The position numbers were made by a program, and so were the translations under genes. Source: Burkholderiaceae bacterium (lineage in GTDB: Bacteria; Pseudomonadota; Gammaproteobacteria; Burkholderiales; Burkholderiaceae_C). From it: a stretch of DNA of 64,000 nucleotides. This document shows positions 43,608 through 52,240 of this stretch, in pieces. The stretch spans positions 310,001 through 374,000 of the forward strand of contig CP126124.1 of the NCBI GenBank assembly GCA_030123545.1, read 5' to 3'. Each line of letters begins with the position of its first letter. Position 1 is the first letter of the stretch. The notes below the pieces were generated by a model. The model made no database searches. It saw only the letters and a program-made list of their open reading frames with translations, and had not been told where the DNA came from.

Positions 43608-45035
43608 ATGAATGCCCCCGCCGCGCCCGCGCATCTGATCCCCGAAATCCATCAGCGCCCGGTGCCCGAGGCGCTGATCGATGCGCTGAAAAAGCGCTTC
43701 GGCGCGAACTGTTCGACCGCGATGGCGGTGCGCGAGCAACACGGGCGCGACGAATCCTCGTACACCACGGTGCCGCCGCCGGCGGCGGTGGTGTTCGCCG
43801 AAAACACGGCCGACGTGGCCGATGCGGTGAAGCTGGCAAGCCGGCACGCGGTGCCTGTGATTCCGTTCGGCGTCGGCTCGTCGCTGGAAGGCCATCTGCT
43901 CGCGGTGCAGGGCGGCATCAGCATCGACGTGAGCCGGATGAACAAGGTGCTCGCGGTGAACCCGGAAGACCTGACGGTGACGGTGCAGCCGGGCGTCACG
44001 CGCAAGCAACTGAACGAGGAGATCAAAAGTACGGGCCTGTTCTTTCCGATCGACCCCGGCGCCGATGCATCGATCGGCGGCATGAGCGCGACGCGCGCTT
44101 CCGGCACGAACGCGGTGCGCTACGGCACGATGCGCGAGAACGTGCTCGCGCTCGAAGTCGTGACCGCGAGCGGCGAGGTGATCCGCACCGGCACCCGCGC
44201 CAAAAAGAGCAGCGCGGGCTACGACCTGACGCGATTGTTCGTCGGCAGCGAAGGCACGCTCGGCGTGATCACCGAGATCACGCTGCGCATCTATCCGCTG
44301 CCGGAGGCGGTGTCGGCGGCGATCTGCTCGTTCCCCAGCATCGAGGCGGCGGTGCGCACGACGATCCAGATCATCCAGCTCGGCGTGCCGATCGCGCGCG
44401 TCGAGCTGATCGACCGCAACAGCGTGCGCATGGTGAACGCGCACAGCAAGCTCTCGCTGCGCGAGGAACCGATGCTGCTGATGGAATTCCACGGCTCGCC
44501 GGCCGGCGTGAAGGAGCAGGCAGAGACCGTGCAGGAGATCGCCAGCGACCACGGCGGCAACGCGTTCGAATGGGCGGTGACGCCCGAGGAGCGCACGCGG
44601 CTGTGGACCGCGCGGCACAACGCCTACTTTGCCGCGGTGCAGTCGCGCCCCGGCTGCCGCGTGATCTCCACCGACACCTGCGTGCCGATCTCGCGGCTCG
44701 CCGACTGCCTGCTCGACTCGGTCGCCGAGGCCGACGCGAGCGGCATTCCGTACTTCCTGGTGGGACATGTCGGTGACGGCAACTTCCACTTCGGCTACCT
44801 GCTGAACCCGGACGACCCGAAGGAGCGCGAGACCGCCGAAGACCTGAACCACAAGCTGGTCGCGCGCGCGCTGAGCCTGGAGGGCACCTGCACCGGCGAG
44901 CACGGCGTCGGCCTGCACAAGATGGACTTCCTGCTGACCGAGGCCGGCAGCGGCGCGGTCGGGATGATGCGCACCGTCAAGCGCGCGCTCGATCCGCAGA
45001 ACATCATGAACCCGGGCAAGATCTTCGCGCTGTAG
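43608..45035 (+). CDS. FAD-linked D-lactate dehydrogenase / glycolate oxidase GlcD-like
   Basis: A 475-residue flavoenzyme of the PCMH-type FAD-binding family that oxidises a 2-hydroxy acid, most like D-lactate dehydrogenase. The FAD domain has VIPFGVGSSLEGH, DPGADASIGGMSATRASGTNAVRYGTM and FVGSEGTLGVITEITLR. The C-terminal cap carries the metal/substrate motif VGHVGDGNFHFG and GEHGVGLHK. GGAG lies 8 nt before the ATG. It is a single-gene unit; no GlcE/GlcF partners are present, which favours the one-subunit LdhD type. Confidence 0.92.
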   Translation: MNAPAAPAHLIPEIHQRPVPEALIDALKKRFGANCSTAMAVREQHGRDESSYTTVPPPAAVVFAENTADVADAVKLASRHAVPVIPFGVGSSLEGHLLAVQGGISIDVSRMNKVLAVNPEDLTVTVQPGVTRKQLNEEIKSTGLFFPIDPGADASIGGMSATRASGTNAVRYGTMRENVLALEVVTASGEVIRTGTRAKKSSAGYDLTRLFVGSEGTLGVITEITLRIYPLPEAVSAAICSFPSIEAAVRTTIQIIQLGVPIARVELIDRNSVRMVNAHSKLSLREEPMLLMEFHGSPAGVKEQAETVQEIASDHGGNAFEWAVTPEERTRLWTARHNAYFAAVQSRPGCRVISTDTCVPISRLADCLLDSVAEADASGIPYFLVGHVGDGNFHFGYLLNPDDPKERETAEDLNHKLVARALSLEGTCTGEHGVGLHKMDFLLTEAGSGAVGMMRTVKRALDPQNIMNPGKIFAL

Positions 45036-45325
45036 CGCGACCCCGGCCAAGCGGTCGGGCTGCCGGGAACCGGCGCCGGGCCGACCACCGGACCGGCACA
45101 AGCCGGCCCCGCCGACTCCGAGGGTCGCTGCGACTGGGTTGCCGCGCCGCCACCCCGGCGCGCGCTGACGCCGGGCGGCTGAATCCAAAACTTACAAATA
45201 CCCATGCTCGGGCGACCGAGCTTTACCAAATGTTAGGACTGCGGGGCTACGATGAATCGAGTTCCGCGCTCTTGGCGCGCGAGAAGGATCCGAGCGATCG
45301 GCTGTCACATTTGCAGGGACACAGG
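45036..45325. promoter_or_regulatory. 290-nt intergenic region with hairpin and direct repeats
   Basis: It contains a perfect 6-bp hairpin with a GCGA tetraloop at 45206-45221 (GCTCGG/CCGAGC) followed by TTT, flanked by related words CTTACAAAT (45191-45199) and TTTACCAAAT (45222-45231). A TACGAT -10-like box lies at 45248-45253. The block may form the promoter of the exported-protein gene at 45326, or a weak terminator of the oxidase gene. Confidence 0.35.
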
Positions 45326-45850
45326 ATGCAGCGTTTCACTGCCCGGCTGGTCCAGGCTCTGGTCGTGAGCCTGGGCGGCGCCCTGGCCGCGGCGGCCTGG
45401 GCCCAGCCGCGGCACGAATTCCGCGAGGGTGGGCCGCCGGCGCATGCCGGGGCTATGCATGCCCGGCCGGCGGAGCGCTGGGAATTCCGCGGCCACGACG
45501 TGCGCCGCTTCGACGAGCGTGAGCTCCGGCACTGGCGCGGCGGCTTCTGGCGCAACAGTTGTTATGGCGGGCGCTGCGGCTGGTGGTGGGCCTCGGGTGG
45601 CCAGTGGTATTTCTACGACCGGCCGGTCTACCCTTATCCGCTGCTGGTGTCTGGCATCGTTGTCGCTGCGCCTGTGGTGGTCGCGCCGCCGGTCGTGGTG
45701 CCGGCGCAGCCGGCGCCGCTGATCGCGCGGCCGGCGCCGCGGCACTGGTATTACTGCGACAATCCTCCGGGGTATTTTCCGGTGGTGCAAAGCTGCAGCG
45801 TGCCGTTCCGCGAGGTGGCACCGCCTCCGCCGCCGCCGCCCACGCAGTGA
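45326..45850 (+). CDS. exported Trp/Tyr/Pro-rich protein of unknown function
   Basis: A 174-residue protein with a signal peptide (LVVSLGGALAAAAWAQ). The mature part has an Arg/His/Glu-rich stretch, then WRGGFWRNSCYGGRCGWWWASGGQWYFYDRPVYPYP. A Val/Pro-rich hydrophobic segment and the C-terminal YYCDNPPGYFPVVQSC and poly-Pro tail follow. The YYC-PxGYFPxVxxC ending is common in small exported proteins of Burkholderiales. Function unknown. It is followed by a glycine-zipper lipoprotein gene on the same strand after 61 nt. Confidence 0.75.
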   Translation: MQRFTARLVQALVVSLGGALAAAAWAQPRHEFREGGPPAHAGAMHARPAERWEFRGHDVRRFDERELRHWRGGFWRNSCYGGRCGWWWASGGQWYFYDRPVYPYPLLVSGIVVAAPVVVAPPVVVPAQPAPLIARPAPRHWYYCDNPPGYFPVVQSCSVPFREVAPPPPPPPTQ

Positions 45851-45911
45851 GGGCGTCAGGAACCGCCACGGCCCGTACCGATCTCAGCATTTACAGCGCA
45901 TTCAAAGAGGG

Positions 45912-46496
45912 ATGAACATGCATACGGCCAAGTTGCTGCTTCTCGCGGTGCCGTTCGTGCTGGCCGGCTGCGCATCGCCGCCGATGGGGCCGACGGTGCA
46001 GGTGCTGCCGGGGACGACCAAGCCGTTCGACGCGTTCCAGCAGGACCAGTACAGCTGCAAGCAATACGCGCAGTCACAGGTCGCGGGTCAGGCCGACGCG
46101 GTGAACGCCGGCACCGCGGGCTCGGTCGCGGTCGGCACCGTGCTCGGCGGGTTGCTCGGCGCGGCGATCGGCAACCACCAGGGCGCGGGCATCGGCGCGG
46201 CGGCCGGCGCGATCGCCGGCACCGGCGCCGGCGCGAACTCGGCCGCCTATGGCCAGGGCTCGATCCAGGCCCAGTACAACAACGCCTATGTGCAATGCAT
46301 GTATGCGCGCGGCAACCAGGTGCCGGGCATGCGCAGGCAGGCGTATCGCCCGCCGGTGCAGGCCGACCCGCCGGCCTATGCGCCACCTGCCGCCTATGGT
46401 CCCCCCGCCGGCGCGCCGCCGGTGATCCAGGCGCCGCCGCCGGGCCCGTACTATCCGCCGGCCTACTATCCGCCGGGCTACGGGCCGGAGGACTGA
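45912..46496 (+). CDS. glycine-zipper lipoprotein
   Basis: A 194-residue protein with a lipoprotein signal (lipobox LAGC, Cys at residue 20). A glycine zipper (GTVLGGLLGAAIGNHQGAGIGAAAGAIAG) could pack in or span the outer membrane. The C-terminal 60 residues are Pro/Tyr/Ala-rich. It resembles YmgG/PcpA-type glycine-zipper proteins. Its last 19 nt overlap the end of parB on the other strand. Confidence 0.85.
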   Translation: MNMHTAKLLLLAVPFVLAGCASPPMGPTVQVLPGTTKPFDAFQQDQYSCKQYAQSQVAGQADAVNAGTAGSVAVGTVLGGLLGAAIGNHQGAGIGAAAGAIAGTGAGANSAAYGQGSIQAQYNNAYVQCMYARGNQVPGMRRQAYRPPVQADPPAYAPPAAYGPPAGAPPVIQAPPPGPYYPPAYYPPGYGPED

Positions 46497-47485
46497 CGCA
46501 GCCGCTCGATCAGGCCGTTCAGCTCATCGAGCGACCCGAACTGGATCGCGAGTTCGCCTGCCTCATCGGTACGGCCGGCGCGCTTGGTGCGGCGTTTCAC
46601 CCGCACCTCGACCGCTGCGGTCAGCAGGTCGGACAACTCCTCTTCCAGCCGCTGCAGATCGCGCGGCTTTTCCGGCCGGCCGGCACGCCGGTTGCGCGAC
46701 GCCGCGAGGCTGAACTCGACGCTGAGCTTCTTCACCAGCCGCTCGGCCTCGCGCACCGAGAGCTTGCGCGCGGCGATCTGGTTCGCGGCGGTGACCTGCG
46801 TGCCCTGCTCGAGCGCCAGCAGCGCGCGCGCATGGCCCATGTCGATGTCGCCGGCCATCAGCATGGTTTGCACCGGCTCGGTCAGGTGCAGCAGCCGAAG
46901 CAGGTTGCTGGCGGCGCTGCGCGAGCGCCCGACGGCCTGCGCCGCAGCTTCATGAGTGAGTCCGAACTCGTTGATCAGCCGTTGCAGGCCCTGGGCTTCT
47001 TCCAGCGGATTCAGGTCTTCGCGCTGGATGTTCTCGATCAGCGCCATCGCCGCCGCCGCTTCGTCGGGCACGTCGCGCACCAGCACCGGCACGCTGTCCA
47101 GGCCGGCGAGCCGTGCCGCGCGGAAACGCCGCTCGCCGGCGATGATCTCGTACAGCGGCGGCTCGGGGGAGGAAGGCGGACCAGCCTGCTCGGGGGCTTG
47201 CCCCTGAGCAGTTCCATTTCGGCGGCGCAGCCGGGCATCGTCGTCGCTTAGGCGACGAACGAGCACTGGCTGCATGATGCCCTGCGCCTTGATCGATTCG
47301 GCCAGCTCGTACAGCGCGCCCTCGTCCATCCGGGTGCGCGGCTGGTAGCGGCCCGGTACCAGATCGTCCAGTGTCAACGTGCTGGGCTGCAGCGCAGCGC
47401 CGGGGTCGTCGGTGACGTCGGCGACACGCGGGCCGAGCAGCGCCTCGAGGCCGCGTCCCAGTCCCTTCGGTTTCTTCGTGACCAT
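46478..47485 (-). CDS. parB: chromosome partitioning protein ParB, with extended linker
   Basis: CTP-dependent DNA clamp that binds parS and, with ParA, segregates the origin region; 335 residues. N-terminal KKPKGLGRGLEALLG, ParB/Srx-domain motifs IMQPVLVRR and YEIIAGERRFRAARLAG, ENIQREDLNPLEEAQGLQRL, and the helix-turn-helix LTHEAAAQAVGRSRSAASNLLRLL are all present. Between VRR (78) and YEII (112) there are about 33 residues, where homologues have roughly 8. The extra linker is encoded by two palindromes. The stop overlaps the lipoprotein gene tail to tail by 19 nt. Confidence 0.95.
   Translation of the reverse strand: MVTKKPKGLGRGLEALLGPRVADVTDDPGAALQPSTLTLDDLVPGRYQPRTRMDEGALYELAESIKAQGIMQPVLVRRLSDDDARLRRRNGTAQGQAPEQAGPPSSPEPPLYEIIAGERRFRAARLAGLDSVPVLVRDVPDEAAAAMALIENIQREDLNPLEEAQGLQRLINEFGLTHEAAAQAVGRSRSAASNLLRLLHLTEPVQTMLMAGDIDMGHARALLALEQGTQVTAANQIAARKLSVREAERLVKKLSVEFSLAASRNRRAGRPEKPRDLQRLEEELSDLLTAAVEVRVKRRTKRAGRTDEAGELAIQFGSLDELNGLIERLRQSSGP
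47186..47258 (-). repeat. palindromic insert within parB
   Basis: Two inverted repeats lie in the extra ParB linker. One is a 12-bp stem with one mismatch (CTGCTCGGGGGC / GCCCCTGAGCAG, 47186-47211). The other is a perfect 7-bp stem (TCGTCGC / GCGACGA, 47241-47258). The block is in frame. Only one copy exists in the window, so calling it a dispersed repeat is inference. Confidence 0.6.
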
Positions 47486-47490
47486 CTCTG

Positions 47491-48030
47491 TTAATCCCTC
47501 ATCAGGTCGTCGAGCAGCACGTGGCCCTCGGGCCAGCTGCCGAGGCCGGCATCGGCATTGATGTGCCCGGCCATGCCGTGGTCGATCGGCTGCGCGCCCC
47601 AGGCCGCGGCGAGCTGCTCGGCGCGCTCGAAGCTGCACCAGGGGTCGTTGCGGCTCGCGATCAGCACGCTGCGAAACGGCAGCGCCATCAATGGGACCGG
47701 CGGCCAGCTCCACAGCATCGGGTCGATGTCGGACCGGTCCACGTCGCCGGGCGCGACCAGCAGCGCGCCCTTGACCAGTCGCGTGTTCGCCGAATGCGCG
47801 GCCCAGGCCGCGACCTGGATGCAGCCGAGGCTGTGCGCGACCAGCACCGCCGGCTCGTCGCAGGTCAGTACCACGTCTTCCAGCCGGGCAATCCAGTCGC
47901 CGCGCAGCGGGCGCATCCAGTCGTGCTGCTCGACGCGCCGGTAGCCGTACGCGCGTTCCCAGCGGCTTTGCCAATGCTCGGGTCCGCTTCCCTGCCAGCC
48001 CGGCAGGATCAGCACATTCGACGCCTTCAT
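47491..48030 (-). CDS. RBBP9/YdeN-like alpha/beta hydrolase
   Basis: A 179-residue serine hydrolase of the RBBP9 family. It begins NVLILPGWQGSGPEHWQSRWE. The nucleophile Ser is in AHSLGC, an Asp is in ASRNDPW, and the His is in GMAGHINADAG. It lies between parA and parB on the same strand, 5 nt before parB and 71 nt after parA. Its substrate is unknown, and its presence in the par operon need not mean a role in partitioning. A 17-nt dyad occupies the place where a ribosome binding site would be. Confidence 0.92.
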   Translation of the reverse strand: MKASNVLILPGWQGSGPEHWQSRWERAYGYRRVEQHDWMRPLRGDWIARLEDVVLTCDEPAVLVAHSLGCIQVAAWAAHSANTRLVKGALLVAPGDVDRSDIDPMLWSWPPVPLMALPFRSVLIASRNDPWCSFERAEQLAAAWGAQPIDHGMAGHINADAGLGSWPEGHVLLDDLMRD

Positions 48031-48047
48031 GCTATTTAATTGATAGC
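48031..48047. repeat. 17-nt dyad, copy 7, abutting a start codon
   Basis: GCTATTTAATTGATAGC, identical to copy 4. It touches the ATG of the RBBP9-like gene directly, replacing the Shine-Dalgarno region. Confidence 0.75.
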
Positions 48048-48101
48048 AAACTATGCAGTCTACTCAATGGCTTGCAGTCGATTTCTATGCCAAATCCCGA
48101 G

Positions 48102-48872
48102 TCACAGCGCGCGGATGCGCTCGACCATCTCGCGCGCGAACGCGACATAGGCCTGCGCGCCCTTTGCGGCCGGGTCGAACACGACGCCCGGCAGTCCGTA
48201 GCTCGGCGCCTCGGCGAGACGTACATTGCGCGGAATCACCGCATCGAACACCTTGCCGCCGAAATGCGCCTTCAACTGCTCGCTGACATGCTGCTGCAGC
48301 GTGATGCGCGGGTCGAACATCACACGCAGCAACCCGATGATCGCCAGATCGGGGTTCAGGTTCGCGCGCACCTGGCGGATTGTGTTCACCAGGTCGCTCA
48401 GGCCTTCGAGCGCGAAGTATTCACACTGCATCGGCACCACCACGCCGTGCGCCGCGCACAGGCCGTTCAGGGTCAGCATCGACAGCGACGGCGGGCAGTC
48501 GATCAACGCGAAGTCGTACTGCTCCTGCACTGCTTCAAGCGCGGCTTTGAGCCGCCGCTCGCGGCGCTCGACGCCGACCATCTCGACCTCGGCCCCGGCA
48601 AGGTCGCGGTTCGCGCCAAGCACGTCGTAGCCGCATTTGTCGCTGCGCACGCGGGCCTCGGCGACCGACGCCGCTTCGAGCAGCACGTCGTACACGGAGA
48701 GTTCGAGCTTGCGCTTGTCGACGCCCGAGCCCATGGTCGCGTTGCCCTGGGGATCGAGGTCGACCATCAGCACGCGCTGCCCGACCTTCGCGAGCCCGGC
48801 CGCGAGATTGACCGTGGTGGTGGTCTTGCCGACCCCGCCCTTCTGGTTCGCGACGCAAAAAATCTTGGCCAT
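48102..48872 (-). CDS. parA: chromosome partitioning ATPase ParA (Soj)
   Basis: Deviant-Walker ATPase that moves ParB-parS complexes; 256 residues. The Walker A is KGGVGKTTTTVNLA at about residue 11, Walker A' is LMVDLDPQGNAT, and Walker B is FALIDCPPSLSMLTLNG. VPMQCEYFALEGLSDLVNTI is typical of chromosomal Soj proteins. Order on the minus strand is mnmG, rsmG, exporter, parA, hydrolase, parB. It starts 16 nt after the exporter gene ends. Confidence 0.97.
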   Translation of the reverse strand: MAKIFCVANQKGGVGKTTTTVNLAAGLAKVGQRVLMVDLDPQGNATMGSGVDKRKLELSVYDVLLEAASVAEARVRSDKCGYDVLGANRDLAGAEVEMVGVERRERRLKAALEAVQEQYDFALIDCPPSLSMLTLNGLCAAHGVVVPMQCEYFALEGLSDLVNTIRQVRANLNPDLAIIGLLRVMFDPRITLQQHVSEQLKAHFGGKVFDAVIPRNVRLAEAPSYGLPGVVFDPAAKGAQAYVAFAREMVERIRAL

Positions 48873-48888
48873 TTTGACGCCGTACGCG

Positions 48889-49503
48889 TTACCGGGAAAT
48901 CGCCAGCTTGACGCCGAAACCGATCAGGAACACACCCGCCAGCCGCTCCAGCACGACACGGATGCGCGGATTGGCGCGCATGCGCTCCGCCAGAAAATGG
49001 GTCAGCAGCATGACCGTCGTGCAGTAGCAGAAGGTCAAGGCCGCGATCGTTCCGGCCATCACGCCGAAAGTCAGCAAACCCTGATGCCGGGCCGGATCGA
49101 CGAAGAGCGGAAAGAACGCCATGTAGAACACGACGGCCTTGGGGTTGAGCAGCGTGATAATCAGCGCTTGCCGCAGGTAGTGGTGCGGTTTGATCGTCAG
49201 CACCGGCGCAGCGCCCGGCTTGGCGCGCAGCATGCGAAAGCCGAGCCATGCGAGGTAGGCGGCGCCGGCCCATTGCACCGCGCTGAAAGCTGCCGGGTAC
49301 GCAGCCAACAACGCGGCGACGCCCGCTACCGCCGTCCACATCAGGATCTGGTCGCCCAGAATCAACCCCAAGCTTGCCGCCACGCCGGCACGAACCCCGC
49401 CCTTGCCGGTCGAAGTGATCAGCGCCAGGTTGCCCGGGCCTGGAATGGCGAGGAACAGGATGATCGCGGCAACAGACGCGCCGTAGTCAGCTATGCCGAA
49501 CAT
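48889..49503 (-). CDS. LysE/RhtB family amino-acid exporter
   Basis: A 204-residue inner-membrane protein with six hydrophobic segments. Family features are FLAIPGPGNLALITSTGKGGVRAGVAASLGLILGD near the N-terminus and LITLLNPKAVVFYMAFFPLFVD in the middle. It exports an amino acid or homoserine-like metabolite. It sits inside the par gene block, 16 nt from parA and 92 nt after rsmG. Confidence 0.94.
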   Translation of the reverse strand: MFGIADYGASVAAIILFLAIPGPGNLALITSTGKGGVRAGVAASLGLILGDQILMWTAVAGVAALLAAYPAAFSAVQWAGAAYLAWLGFRMLRAKPGAAPVLTIKPHHYLRQALIITLLNPKAVVFYMAFFPLFVDPARHQGLLTFGVMAGTIAALTFCYCTTVMLLTHFLAERMRANPRIRVVLERLAGVFLIGFGVKLAISR

Positions 49504-49595
49504 GGAGAATGCAGAATCTGGGCGGGGTTTCGAGTCTAAGCGAAGCGCACCTCGTTAGGGCAGTCAGATGCGCCCGAAATGCACTCAACACAGTC

Positions 49596-50243
49596 TCAAT
49601 TCGCGATTCTTCTAGCCCACACGATGCAACGCTCGGCATCCAGGCCCGGGACAACCAGCCGTTCCACGTGAAACACTTGTGTGCCCGGCGGCAGCAGTGC
49701 CAGCTCATCGTCGGCCGGCATCTTGCCCTTCATGGCCAGCCAGACCCCGCCTGGCACCAACAAGCGCTGCGATCCGCCAAAGAAGTCGGCGAGCGACGCA
49801 AAAGCACGGGAACTGACGACGTCGAAACTGCCCTGGAACATCTCCACGCGCTCATGCACGCCACGCAAATTGGGCAGCGCCAGCTCGGCCGCCACCTGCT
49901 GCACGAACGCCGCCTTCTTGGCAACCGCGTCCAGGCAGCTCACCGACAAGTCCGGGCGCATGATCGCGATGACGACCCCCGGCAGTCCGGCTCCCGAGCC
50001 CACGTCGAGCAGACGCCCTGCCGCCGCCCGCTCGCGTTGCAACGGGCCGATGACGGCCAGGCTGTCGAGCAGGTGGTGCGTGAGCACCAGCGCCGGATCG
50101 CGCAGGGCGGTCAGGTTGTAGACCTTGTTCCACTTGAGGATCAGCGCGCCGTAGGCCAGAAGCCTTCGGCTTTGCTCACTCGACAGCGACAGGCCCAGCG
50201 ATTGCGCCCCTTGGCGCAGCGCCGTTTCATCGAACTCGGTCAT
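49596..50243 (-). CDS. rsmG: 16S rRNA (guanine527-N7)-methyltransferase RsmG
   Basis: SAM-dependent enzyme that methylates G527 of 16S rRNA (formerly GidB); 215 residues. The SAM-binding loop is LLDVGSGAGLPGVVIAI; WNKVYNLTALRDPALVLTHHLLDSL before it and VVSSRAFASLADFF after it are diagnostic. Its ATG overlaps the mnmG stop (ATGA). A parS-like site lies within its 3' part. Confidence 0.96.
   Translation of the reverse strand: MTEFDETALRQGAQSLGLSLSSEQSRRLLAYGALILKWNKVYNLTALRDPALVLTHHLLDSLAVIGPLQRERAAAGRLLDVGSGAGLPGVVIAIMRPDLSVSCLDAVAKKAAFVQQVAAELALPNLRGVHERVEMFQGSFDVVSSRAFASLADFFGGSQRLLVPGGVWLAMKGKMPADDELALLPPGTQVFHVERLVVPGLDAERCIVWARRIAN
49660..49675. promoter_or_regulatory. parS-like ParB-binding site inside rsmG
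   Basis: CGTTCCACGTGAAACA matches the parS consensus TGTTNCACGTGAAACA at all but the first base. It lies about 2.2 kb from parB. Confidence 0.85.
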
Positions 50244-52240
50244 TCGGCGGCGGCTTGCGCTGCCGTACTCGCGACCGCACTCGCGGTCGACTCGCCCGTC
50301 GGCGCCGTGACGGCGCTGCGGTGCACGCGCTTGCGCAAGTGAATCAGCAGCAGCGAGATCGCCGCCGGGGTCACGCCGGAGATGCGCGACGCCTGCCCCA
50401 GCGTTTCGGGCCGATGCTTGACCAGCTTTTGCCGCACTTCGATACTGAGCGCGGCCACTTGCGAATAGTCCAGGTCCGGCGGCAACGCCAGGCTCTCGAA
50501 GGCGGCGGAGCGCTCCACTTCGTCGTGCTGGCGATCGATGTAGCCGGCGTACTTCGCGGCAATCTCGATCTGCTCGATTTCCGCGCTGCCTAGTCCGGCA
50601 TCGTCAGGCGCGGCGTATTTGCCGCCGTCCAGCGACATCAGCGCGGCATAGCTCACGTCGGGGCGGCGCAGCAGGTCGGCCAGGTTGTATTCGTGCTCGA
50701 TGGCCTTGCCCAGCACCCGGCACGACTCGTCGGCCGGCAGATTGCGCGGATTGACCCAGGTCGACTTCAGCCGCTCTGTTTCACGTGAAACCGCGTCGCG
50801 CTTCGCCGCGAACGCGGCCCAGCGCGCATCGTCGACCAAGCCGAGCCTGCGGCCGATCTCGGTCAGCCGCAGGTCGGCGTTGTCCTCGCGCAGCTGCAGC
50901 CGGAATTCCGCGCGGCTGGTAAACATGCGGTATGGCTCGGTCACGCCCTGCATTGTCAAGTCGTCGACCAGCACGCCCAGGTACGCCTGGTCGCGCCGCG
51001 GCAGCCAGGGTTCGTCGTCGCGGCATTGCAGCGCCGCGTTGATGCCGGCGAACAACCCTTGCGCCGCCGCCTCTTCGTAGCCGGTCGTGCCGTTGATCTG
51101 GCCAGCGAAAAAGAGGCCGGCGATCTGCCGCGTCTCGAAGCTGGACTTCAGCGCGCGCGGATCGAAATAGTCGTATTCGATCGCGTAGCCGGGGCGCAGG
51201 ATATGCGCGTTCTCCAGCCCGGGCAGCGAGCGCACCAGCGCGATCTGGACGTCGAACGGCAGGCTGGTCGAAATGCCGTTCGGGTAGAACTCGTGCGTCG
51301 TCAGGCCTTCGGGTTCGAGGAAGATCTGGTGGCTGTCCTTGCTCGGGAAGCGGTTGATCTTGTCTTCCACGCTCGGGCAGTAGCGCGGGCCGACGCCGTC
51401 TATCTTCCCGGTGAACATCGGGCTGCGGTCGAAGCCGGAGCGGATGATCTCGTGCGTGCGCTCGTTGGTGTGCGTGATCCAGCACGGAAGCTGGCGCGGA
51501 TGCATCGCCGCGCTGCCGGCGAAGCTGAACACCGGCATCGCGTCGCGCTCGCCGCCGGGCATGCCGTCGCCCGGCTGCTCCTCGCAGCGTGAAAAGTCGA
51601 TGCTGCGCCCATCGATGCGCGGCGGCGTGCCGGTCTTCAGCCGCCCCTGCGGCAGCTTCAGCTCCTTCAGCCGTGCCGAGAGCGACGCGGCCGGCGGATC
51701 ACCGGCGCGGCCCGCCGCGTAGTTGTCGAGCCCGACATGGATGCGCCCGTCGAGGAAAGTGCCGGCGGTCAGCACCACGGCGCGGCCGCGAAACGCGATG
51801 CCGAGCTGGGTCACCGCGCCGACCACGCGCGCGCCATCGCCGTCGCCTTCGATCAGCAGGTCATCGACCGCCTGCTGGAACAGCCACAGGTTCGGCTGGT
51901 TCTCGAGCCGGCGCCGGATCGCCGCCTTGTACAACAGGCGATCGGCTTGCGCGCGCGTCGCACGCACGGCCGGTCCCTTGCTGGAATTGAGGATGCGGAA
52001 CTGGATGCCGGCCTCGTCGGTGGCGAGCGCCATCGCGCCGCCGAGCGCATCGACCTCTTTCACCAGATGGCCCTTGCCGATGCCGCCGATCGAGGGGTTG
52101 CAGCTCATCTGCCCCAGCGTCTCGATGTTGTGCGTCAGCAGCAGCGTGCGGCAACCCATCCGCGCAGCGGCGAGCGCGGCTTCGGTGCCGGCGTGACCGC
52201 CGCCGACCACGATCACGTCGAAGACTTCTGGATGGAGCAT
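50240..52240 (-). CDS. mnmG: tRNA uridine-5-carboxymethylaminomethyl modification enzyme MnmG
   Basis: FAD enzyme that with MnmE modifies U34 of some tRNAs (formerly GidA); 666 residues. The dinucleotide-binding start is FDVIVVGGGHAGTEAALAAARMG; GIGKGHLVKEVDALGG, GTFLDGRIHVG and GQINGTTGYEEAAAQG are family marks. The start at 52240 matches homologues; an upstream ATG adds a Pro/Arg-rich tail. First gene of the mnmG-rsmG-par block. A parS-like site lies within it. Confidence 0.97.
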   Translation of the reverse strand: MLHPEVFDVIVVGGGHAGTEAALAAARMGCRTLLLTHNIETLGQMSCNPSIGGIGKGHLVKEVDALGGAMALATDEAGIQFRILNSSKGPAVRATRAQADRLLYKAAIRRRLENQPNLWLFQQAVDDLLIEGDGDGARVVGAVTQLGIAFRGRAVVLTAGTFLDGRIHVGLDNYAAGRAGDPPAASLSARLKELKLPQGRLKTGTPPRIDGRSIDFSRCEEQPGDGMPGGERDAMPVFSFAGSAAMHPRQLPCWITHTNERTHEIIRSGFDRSPMFTGKIDGVGPRYCPSVEDKINRFPSKDSHQIFLEPEGLTTHEFYPNGISTSLPFDVQIALVRSLPGLENAHILRPGYAIEYDYFDPRALKSSFETRQIAGLFFAGQINGTTGYEEAAAQGLFAGINAALQCRDDEPWLPRRDQAYLGVLVDDLTMQGVTEPYRMFTSRAEFRLQLREDNADLRLTEIGRRLGLVDDARWAAFAAKRDAVSRETERLKSTWVNPRNLPADESCRVLGKAIEHEYNLADLLRRPDVSYAALMSLDGGKYAAPDDAGLGSAEIEQIEIAAKYAGYIDRQHDEVERSAAFESLALPPDLDYSQVAALSIEVRQKLVKHRPETLGQASRISGVTPAAISLLLIHLRKRVHRSAVTAPTGESTASAVASTAAQAAAE
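50777..50792. promoter_or_regulatory. parS-like ParB-binding site inside mnmG
   Basis: TGTTTCACGTGAAACC matches the parS consensus TGTTNCACGTGAAACA at all but the last base, with an uninterrupted GTTTCACGTGAAAC palindrome. Confidence 0.9.
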
